Shown: piece by piece, positions 56,666 through 64,000 of the stretch
Numbering within the stretch: the first letter of the stretch is position 1
Layout: every line of letters starts with the position of its first letter
Assembly (NCBI GenBank): GCA_020796225.1
Contig: CM036764.1
Span: forward strand, 21,962,733-22,026,732
From: Arion vulgaris
Taxonomy: Eukaryota; Mollusca; Gastropoda; Stylommatophora; Arionidae
Length of the DNA stretch: 64,000 bases
Reading direction: 5' to 3'
The notes under the pieces: generated by a model
What the model was told of the DNA's origin: nothing
Database searches by the model: none
The model's input: the letters and a program-made list of their open reading frames with translations, nothing else
Program-made: the position numbers and the translations under genes

Positions 56666-57375
56666 GGAAAGAAAAGAAGAAGAAGAAGATATTCATTTCT
56701 GTAAATAACTTTTCTAAAGAGTTAATAATTCAACTTCTGTGAGCTCTTCGGCCTTACTTTATCGTATGTGGTCGGTTTCCCAAGCTCAGAATTATTAAGA
56801 ATGAAATTAGTTTTTCTTCTATATAGTTCAGCGTGATCTACAGTGGCATCTCTATCTCTTCGGATCATGGTCAATAATTGTTTGATTCCTACCTTTCCCA
56901 TTTCCATTGCTATCTAATCCCTTTCATTTGCGAACTACAATTCTTATCTTTTGTGAAGTAAACTAAGCGTAATAATTATCTTCTACTTTGATCAGTGTAA
57001 CATAATCTAAATGATATAAAAACAAATATGTGCTTTTGAATATAAGTATTACGGACGAGTTCTCCATAAATCATGAACCTAGAAGAGAACAAACAGGGCC
57101 GTATCGTACTATGATACAGAGATGCGGCCGTATCAGGCTAGACCGTAAGGGGGAGGTACAAGAAGTGAAATCAAAATACAATTTGAACCATTCAATAATT
57201 TTTAAAATCGTTACGCAATGTTTTTATATACTGGTCTTTGTTATTCCGGTATTGATGTATACGATTTACTATTCGTACATTTTTGGCGGGTTTTTTTTTA
57301 AAAATCACAATCGAATGTTATTTTAAAGAAAAAACATTTAAGGGGTGGCATTTCGAAGACTTTGCATCATACTGA
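56666..57375. other. No gene recognised
   Basis: AT-rich. A 98-codon plus frame at 57030-57326 has a hydrophobic C-terminal stretch but no motif. Confidence 0.35.
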
Positions 57376-57379
57376 GAAA

Positions 57380-57705
57380 ATATGCCGCACGGCCCTGAAA
57401 ACAAATAGATCTATCCAGAAAGAACTCAAATCAAAGAAAAATAGCCGATGATACAAAAAAGAATGAGAAAATTAAAGTATTTTCGACATACAAAGAGACT
57501 CGAATGGTTAGAGAAGACCATTATGGAAGAAAGCGTCCCGTCAAAAAGAAAAAGATGAAGATCACGCACAAGATGTATTCAGAGTGTAATTGATGATATG
57601 AGCATGATGATCGCAGAGGCATAACGTGTGACTTAAGAGCGAGAATTCCGAAGGACTGTTAGGGTGGCCAAGTTCTGCTCAGGACAAGCTATTTGATGAT
57701 GAAGT
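57380..57705 (+). pseudogene. RTE-type LINE, 3' part
   Basis: Reads LKYFRHTKRLEWLEKTIMEE, SVPSKRKR, VIDDMSMMIAEA and VAKFCSGQAI followed by a GATGATGAAG tail. Confidence 0.7.
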
Positions 57706-58204
57706 GATATAAATAACTGAAAATTCACGTGAAGTGAGTTTATTTGTATTATTTCACTTGTTCTTCAATAACTTTCACAAATTATTTCTTTCTGTGGACG
57801 GTGTTCTCACAACATATGTGAGGTTCTTCATGCGTAAAACAAATAAAAACATCAGGTGCAAGCTACTTTGATCGACTTATCTTGCATTAAACATAAACAA
57901 ATGGAATCTCAATATTTTTCATTTTACTGTAGCTGCAGGCAAGACCAAGTCATCAGTTACTCCAGGCGTGATTGCAAGTTTTCATACTCTATCAGTTTAT
58001 TTAACTACACTGTGTATCTTTTTTTCTTTCTATAGTTGCTAAATATTTACATCAGTGTTTAATCCTATTAACTCTACATGTATATTGTGGTCATTATCCT
58101 AAACGTGAGGTATTTTTTAAAATGAATTATCGTCTTGTGAAATGAATTACATCTATTTCCTAACATTACTTTAGCCAGCGTGGATTCCCTGTTTGACAGT
58201 TCAT
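57706..58204. other. No gene recognised
   Basis: AT-rich. Confidence 0.4.
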
Positions 58205-58475
58205 ATACGATATCAGGTTAAGAACAGAAATAGCGATATGTCGGGCATACCTTGCGGAAGACATAGTCGAGTGTCACTATGAAAGCACTTGAGTCATCAA
58301 AAAAGTGAACGTCCTAAACAGACCAGGAGACGAAATCTTCGTGGGCAACTGAAGGAGACTGGATTATCATGAAAGGCCACAATGAAAACAGTTCAAAAAC
58401 CTGGTTAAGTGGTGAAAAACTATTGAGGCCCTATGCTCCACGAGGACGTGCAGAGAAATAAGTCAAGTCTTATAT
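58205..58475 (+). pseudogene. RTE-type LINE, degenerate C-terminal fragment
   Basis: Shares CGATATGTCGGGCATACC-TGCG and CCTATGCTCCACGAGGA-GTG with 22150-22370. Confidence 0.55.
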
Positions 58476-58899
58476 GATACGGTCGACACTCCACTTCCTC
58501 TCCTAACAGTTAAAAATGATTGTTTTGAAGATCGATGCAGGTTTTTCAATCCTACAATCTTTAGTTCAAACCTTGTAGAATCAGGTAATAATTTATTGTT
58601 AATTATTTACACAAGTCGTGTTTACATTAGCAGAAACACCGATGCATGTAGTGATAACTTGCTTGACAATAATATTAAATCTTACTGGCATATTTTTCTA
58701 TTTACGAAGAAAATACAAAACACCGAAGTAAGATAGTTTTACAAAGCACATAAACAAGATACCACAAAAGTACTTTTGACAAAAGTACTTTATCACGCAA
58801 ATCACTACAAAAATGTCCGTCGACAATCGTCAGTAAAACAAGTCAAAGACTTAACATACCCAGCGAGCATTTTTCACAAACGGAAGAATAACTAATGAA

Positions 58900-59425
58900 A
58901 TCCAACGCAGATGCAACAAATCAAATCAAATGGCGCCAATTTTAAAATACAAACATGTCACCATGAACACAAAAAGAGTTCAACACAATCTTTCTCCCAA
59001 CATTATGTTACCAGTGCCAAACTTGGACGCTGACATCAAACGATAAAAGAAAACTAGTCACGACAGAGATGAAATGTCTACGCAGAATGCTGGGGGTAAC
59101 AAGAAGAGACCGGTGGAGAAATGAAGACATCAGGGAAAAAGTGGGTACAACATTAGTACTAAACTTCATCAAGAAACAACTTAAATGGTTCGGCCACATA
59201 AGCAGATTACCAGACAGTGCACCTGAAACAGCAATGTTGCTCCGATACAATGGATACAAAGCAATAGGCCGGCAATGCAAATGGTAGACCTCAGAGATAA
59301 CAGAGGCCACGAAAAACACTATTTATGAAGCGCATGCAATGGCTCGTTCTATAAATATTTTCTTATCCTGACGCTGTCAGACAAAACAGAATTGGAGAAG
59401 AAAAAAAAGATCGCGCAAATGAAAC
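58900..59425 (+). pseudogene. RTE-type LINE, 3' part
   Basis: Reads INTIFLPTLCYQCQTWTLTS-like sequence, TTEMKCLRRMLGVTRRDRWR, NEDIREKVGTTLVLNFIKKQ, LKWFGHISRLPDSAPETAML and RYNGYKAIGRQCKW, then the 3' region that appears reversed at 8.4 and 31.2 kb. Confidence 0.78.
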
Positions 59426-60240
59426 TAGCACAACACGGAATACAAGACGACGTTTATAAATGAAATACATCATACACACGGAAACCTGCTGCCTTGCAGG
59501 TTGGCTGAGGATAGTCAAAGGCTAGCGGAGAGCGAACTCAGTAAACACTGGTTGAAATCGTACACGTTGCCGAATGACAAGCACTAGAGATCCAAATGGT
59601 ACTGAAGATTGTGACGTAAAGCACGTTCTTGTCAAAGGCTGTTTATATATCACAATAAGAATGATGAAAATGACCGAAAAATAACGATCGAGAGAGAGAG
59701 ATGCACACTGCGATAACAATGGATTGATAACTGATATAGATAGCGACCGTACTACAAAGCAAAAACTAAACAAGTTTCAAAAACTAGAATGGAAAACAAC
59801 AAAATGAAAATATACATATATTTAATACATATATACAAAAATATAAAACAACATAAGAGAACACGACATCATATAGAAAAAAAAAACCATAATAAAAACA
59901 TAGGGATGTAGTGTGTTGAGTCCAAGAGGTTCCAAGGTAGGATATAAAAGTATAAAACAATCTTTTTAAATAGCAAATCAACTCCGACTTGCTGGGGATT
60001 ACGATCGAATGGCTATAATCTAGATACCGCAACAAGCTCACAAATAGTCAGTGTCTTTGAAGTAAGTCGGCACAGAGGGGTCATTTATGGAGGACTAGAC
60101 TTCTCATTACAGTTTAAACGTTCAGTTTCATTTAGATTCCCAATTTGATAAGCAGTCATATACATTTTCTAATTCATTTCGCAACCGTGACTGTTTTGTT
60201 TAAAGTATGTATGTGTATCTTCACGTGTTCTTGTAACTGT
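59426..60240. other. No gene recognised
   Basis: 59800-60050 includes AACATATAGGGATGTAGTGT-like and TCCAAGAGGTTCCAAGG text reminiscent of a diverged Penelope-like C-terminus on the minus strand; too weak to call. Confidence 0.3.
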
Positions 60241-60244
60241 GTAC

Positions 60245-60666
60245 GACGATTTTAAAACAAAAGCATATATGAACTATCTGGACGCTTGATTAACATTTTA
60301 GTACGCAGTTATTAAAACATATATGAACTATCTGGACGCTTGATTAACATTTTAGTACGCAGTTATTAAAACAAGCATATAGAACTATCTGACGCTTGAT
60401 TAACATTTTAGTACGCAGTTATTAAAACAAAAGCATATATGAACTATATGGACGCTTGATTAACATTTTAGTACGCAGTTATTAAAACAAAAGCATATAT
60501 GAACTATATGGACGCTTGATTAACATTTTAGTACGCAGTTATTAAAACAAAAGCATATATGAACTATATGGACGCTTGATTAACATTTTAGTACGCAGTT
60601 ATTAAAACAAAAGCATATATGAACTATATGGACGCTTGATTAACATTTTAGTACGCAGTTATTAAA
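60245..60666. repeat. Seven-copy ~60-bp repeat
   Basis: Units AAGCATATATGAACTATATG then GACGCTTGATTAACATTTTA and GTACGCAGTTATTAAAACA. Confidence 0.93.
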
Positions 60667-60934
60667 AAACAAAGAACTAATTTACCACTGAAAATGAACA
60701 GCATTTCAAATTGTTAAAAAAATTATTTATGTAATAATATTTTGGCAATGGATGTGAGAAACGGCAGCAACTAAACATTCGTGGAAGTAAATCAAGGACC
60801 AACAATAAGGAAGTCCACTGAAGGAAATCAATATGTGGGCTTGCTGAGAAATATTAACAATCTCAATATTAATTATACTAATTTTGCAATTTAAAACAAA
60901 ATGGTTTAGTTGATTGATTGGTTGATTGATAAGA

Positions 60935-62060
60935 CCATCATCATCATTGCATCTTCTTTGTACCTGAGCAGAACTTTGACACCCTAACAGTATTTTCTTA
61001 TTTCTCTCATCTCACCTCTTCAGACGCCATGCTCAAATCATCAGTTACATCCTGAATCCATCTTCTCCGTGGTCTTCTTATACGATTTGCCTGGATGTCT
61101 CCCATCCTTCGCATATCATGGACAGAAAAAAAAAGAACAAATAGCTCTATCCAGAAAGAACTCACGATCAAAGGTAATTGCCTGCTACTATAAATAATAA
61201 TATGAAAATTGAATAATTGTTGGACATATACAGAGACACGAAGGGTTGAAGAAGTCCATTACGGAACACTTATTTTTAAAAGCTCATATATGTTTTCACT
61301 TCCTTGTTAAATGTCCATGCTTCACCATATGTTTCTACTGGAAATATGCATGTTCCTAGTATTTTGATCTTTGTTTTCATATCAGTTTTATTCTATACTA
61401 TTGTCAGTTGTTTATTTTTTTTTTGTAACGCCACGTTTGTTCTACTTTTAATTTCCTTCATCTCATGCCCATCTCTTGTTAGCGCAGTGAACCAAGATAT
61501 TTACAACTGTTCACATGTCCATCTCTTGTTAGCAGTGAGCCGAGATATTTACAACTGTTCACATTTTCTGTTTTCTCTCCATTAAAAAAAATATACTTTG
61601 TCCCAGTGGCGGCTCGTGATCATTTTTGTTGGTGGGGACAGACATTTTTTCCGGAGAAATCATTGTCTTTGGTTGCTATATTTTAATTTATAAAATAATA
61701 AATACACGTTATACATTATTTTTGGTGGAGCCCGGCCCCACTGGCCCTTAATGACGAGCCGCCACTGCTTTATCCGTTCTTATTATTTTTGTTTTTTCAA
61801 CATTAAGATATAGATTTTGTTTTTCGCTATTATTTTGCACTTTCAATATTAATTTCTCTCTATTTCTTTTTTGCGATGTTGACATTAACGCTCAGCATAT
61901 CTTAGTTCGGGTATTTCTTTTCCTCCGATTATAACAAGATCGTATTGTTCTTTACCCTTGGTTTCTGTTATATTCCTCATGTTGTTTTCAGCATATATGT
62001 TAAACAGACATGTCGACAGAACGTAACCTTATCTGAACCCTCTTGTGAAACCATATGATG
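60935..62060 (-). pseudogene. RTE-type RT and 3' part, with internal inversion and MITE
   Basis: On the minus strand from 62060: a region with YVLST-LFNIYAEN (motif 4), KEQYDLVIIGGKEIPELRYA (degenerate catalytic box), the hAT MITE at 61604-61767, GEKTENVNSCKYLGSLLTRD, MKTKIKILGTCIFPVETYGE and AWTFNKEVKTYMSF. A ~135-bp segment (61125-61262) then reads on the plus strand (LSRKN...VGHIQRHEGLKKS) before the minus-strand 3' end (RRWIQDVTDDLSMAS, 60935-61120). A 50-bp stretch is duplicated at 61465-61562. Confidence 0.7.
61604..61767. mobile_element. hAT-type MITE, family 1, copy 4
   Basis: A 164-bp copy, ends CAGTGGCGGCTCGTGAT / ACGAGCCGCCACTG, duplications CTTTGTCC and CTTTATCC (7 of 8), inserted into RTE coding sequence. 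Confidence 0.87.
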
Positions 62061-62244
62061 TATCGTCCTATGTTCCGATAGCCGCCATTTGATCCACTCC
62101 TACTACCAAGAATATGTCTACTTCTCTAACACATTTACATATACTTCTTGTTTAGAGTGTATATCTTCTTCTAACCAGGGCTGCGAGTTTTTTACTCTTG
62201 GGCAATATATACGAAACTCATCTTATTTTTATTTCTTCTTCTGC

Positions 62245-63480
62245 GTTCTCACTAGATTGGGATTTCGGATTCTCTAACAAAGGCAGCCGTCTGCCTCAGA
62301 TCATCAGCCACGCCATACAGTTTGTCTTGGACGCTGGTGTAAGTGGGCCACCTCTTTCTTCTCAGGTCTGCATACTGGGGGCAGTTCTGTAGGATATGTT
62401 CTGTTGTCATACTTGCTAAGCCACAGGGGCACAGGTCGTTGGTGCCTATCTTGAATTTGGTGTACAGGTGGTGTCTCATTCTGTTGTGACCCGTCCGAAG
62501 GCGAAGTATAGCTGTCTGGTCCCTTCTGGACAGTTGGTAATATCCATCATTCTTGTTGTGTTTTGGGTGTTCTTTATCCCACTTTGCCCTGTAGTGCCCT
62601 TTGGCGATGGTTTTGCTTCTTCATAGCTAACCAGGTTGTTATCTTGGGGCATTCCTGCTCCCTCTTTAGCCAGTCTGTCAGCATCTTCATTCCCTTGATC
62701 TTGCAGTGTGAGGGTATCCAATGGATTACTACCCTCTCCGATTCATGGGATAACTGGGCTAAGGTTGACCTGAGATCACTTAGTTCTGTGTTCCTTTCAG
62801 ATTTCAGTGCTGAAATAGCGGACAATGCGTCAGTTAAGAGCACTATTTTTCCATGTATTTGGTTCATATTTTGTAGTGCCATTTTGCAGCTGCACTGAGG
62901 GCCTCTACCTCAGCCCTGAAATTGGTTGAGAACTTGCCGGTGGCCAGAGCTAAGGTTAGTTCTCCATTTTTTAGTCTGAGGACAACTCTCCCTCCTCCAT
63001 TGTGGGTGGCATCTGTAGCAGAGCCATCCGTGTATGCATGTGTCCATAAGTCCATTGGGTAGTTTTCATTTATGTGTTTTTCTGCAATGAGCCTTCTCTC
63101 CAGGTCTGTTTGTGTTCCTTTCTTGCCAATGCCACTTATTTATTCTGAGAGCTCTGGGAGACTGCATGCCCAGGGAAGGGAGGTGCTGGCTGGTTGGATG
63201 TGTTTTGGTTGAGCCAGTGCCAATATTGCGTCTTTGTGAGCAAGTTCTTTGGAGTTTGCCACGAAGTTACTTCTTTTTAATCTGCCCTTACCGTAGCTGT
63301 TGATTCGGAGGTGCATTGGATGGTTCGTCAGTCTCTTGAATTTTTCTCCTTGTTGAAGAACCTTCATGTCCCGTCTGTCCTCCATTGGCTGGAGCCCTGT
63401 CACAATTTCCAGTACTTCTATGTAGGTAGACTTCATGGCTCCAGTGATGATCCGTGAGGCCTGGTTTTGAACTCTGCTTA
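62245..63480 (-). pseudogene. LINE RNase H and zinc-knuckle C-terminus
   Basis: Minus strand from 63480: VLEIVTGLQPMEDRRDMKVL (region after RT), then HAYTDGSATDATHNGGGRVV (first RNase H Asp), NFRAEVEALSAAAKWHY (Glu), KIVLLTDALSAISALKSE (Asp), VVIHWIPSHCKIKGMKMLTD (degenerate HCGI-GNE-D block) and the tail LCPCGLASMTTEHILQNCPQ. Frame changes between blocks. The RT itself should be further right but is not seen before the T-rich stretch at 63490. Confidence 0.8.
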
Positions 63481-63487
63481 GCTTTAC

Positions 63488-63660
63488 ATCTTATTTTTTT
63501 TTTTTTATTTTTTTTTTTTAATTTTAACTTCGTTGAAATTATATTTTATCAATATGTCGCTTGAATCAATAAAAAATATATAAGAGATCTAGCTCTTATA
63601 ATGGATGCTTCATTTTTCTTTAAAAATGGTTTCCAAACATTATTTCTTATGTTGTCGTTA
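63488..63660. other. Poly-T and AT-rich sequence
   Basis: Two T-runs and AT-rich DNA; nothing recognised. Confidence 0.6.
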
Positions 63661-63663
63661 CGT

Positions 63664-64000
63664 GGTGCTTACCTTCAAACAAATCATGTTTTTTTTAAAT
63701 AAAAAATAAAGTTTAGCAATGAAGAACAGACTCGTCCTTACCTTCAAACAAATCATGTCGGTTTTTTTAAATAAAAATAAAGTTTAGCAATGAAGAACAG
63801 ACTCATCCTTACCTTCAAACAAATCATGTTTTTTTTAAATAAAAAATAAAGTTTAGCAATGAAGAACAGACTCATCCTTACCTTCAAACAAATCATGTTT
63901 TTTAAATAAAAATAAAGTTTAGCAATGAAGAACAGACTCGTCCTTACCTTTAAACAAATCATGTTTTTGGTTTTTTTTTAAATAAAGTTTAGCAATGAAG
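63664..64000. repeat. Five-copy ~69-bp repeat, running off the window
   Basis: Units CTTACCTTCAAACAAATCAT, T-run, AAATAAAGTTTAGCAATGAA and GAACAGACTC. T-run length differs between units. The array continues past the window end. Confidence 0.92.

Noticed and set aside
59800..60050. Another Penelope-like copy on the minus strand
   Set aside because: Only vague similarity to the C-terminal region; kept as a note, not called.

Overview
This window looks like intron-rich, AT-rich metazoan DNA, probably from a mollusc or another lophotrochozoan (moderate to low confidence). There is no bacterial-style gene packing. The DNA is crowded with RTE-type LINE fragments, Penelope-like elements, several tRNA-headed SINEs, hAT-type MITEs and many tandem arrays. 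One SINE family carries the short core GTCGTAAGAGGCGACT, which I recall from molluscan SINEs; I could not check this against a database.

The only host gene I can support is the 5' part of a Wnt6 orthologue on the minus strand. Exon 1 (35193-35266) encodes a start Met, a signal peptide and a Gly-Leu-Trp-Trp motif, and ends at a consensus GTAAGT donor. Exon 2 (14404-14622) follows a 20.6 kb first intron. It carries the Wnt signatures TICKD, EPEVVAEVAKGAK and ECQYQFRKRQWNC and ends at another GTAAGT donor. Two bases appear to be missing inside exon 2 (near 14535-14541); restoring them would give 73 codons. The remaining Wnt6 exons are not in the window and should lie beyond its left end. No second gene was found upstream of Wnt6 (35.5-64 kb).

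Region by region. At 1-14.4 kb (Wnt6 intron 2) there is a Kolobok-like TTAA transposon inside a ~142 bp satellite, RNase H and RTE fragments, a 59-copy 21-bp satellite that grew inside a SINE that itself sits in an RTE copy, and hAT MITEs. At 14.6-35.2 kb (intron 1) there is a ~46-copy 78-bp satellite ending exactly at a SINE 3' end, a 5'-truncated Penelope-like copy with target-site duplication, RTE fragments, and a 35-bp satellite again abutting the 3' end of the same SINE family. At 35.3-64 kb (upstream of Wnt6) there is a 38-bp satellite split by an RNase H fragment, a complete-ended but inactivated Tc1/mariner-related transposon with 106-bp terminal inverted repeats, a Penelope-like element with its RT and GIY-YIG regions, more RTE copies, a LINE with RNase H, and several smaller arrays.

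The recurring theme is nested insertion: satellites begin or end at SINE or LINE ends, and transposons sit inside other transposons with readable target-site duplications. Many arrays and coding remnants show one- and two-base dropouts, so part of the breakage may be assembly error rather than decay.
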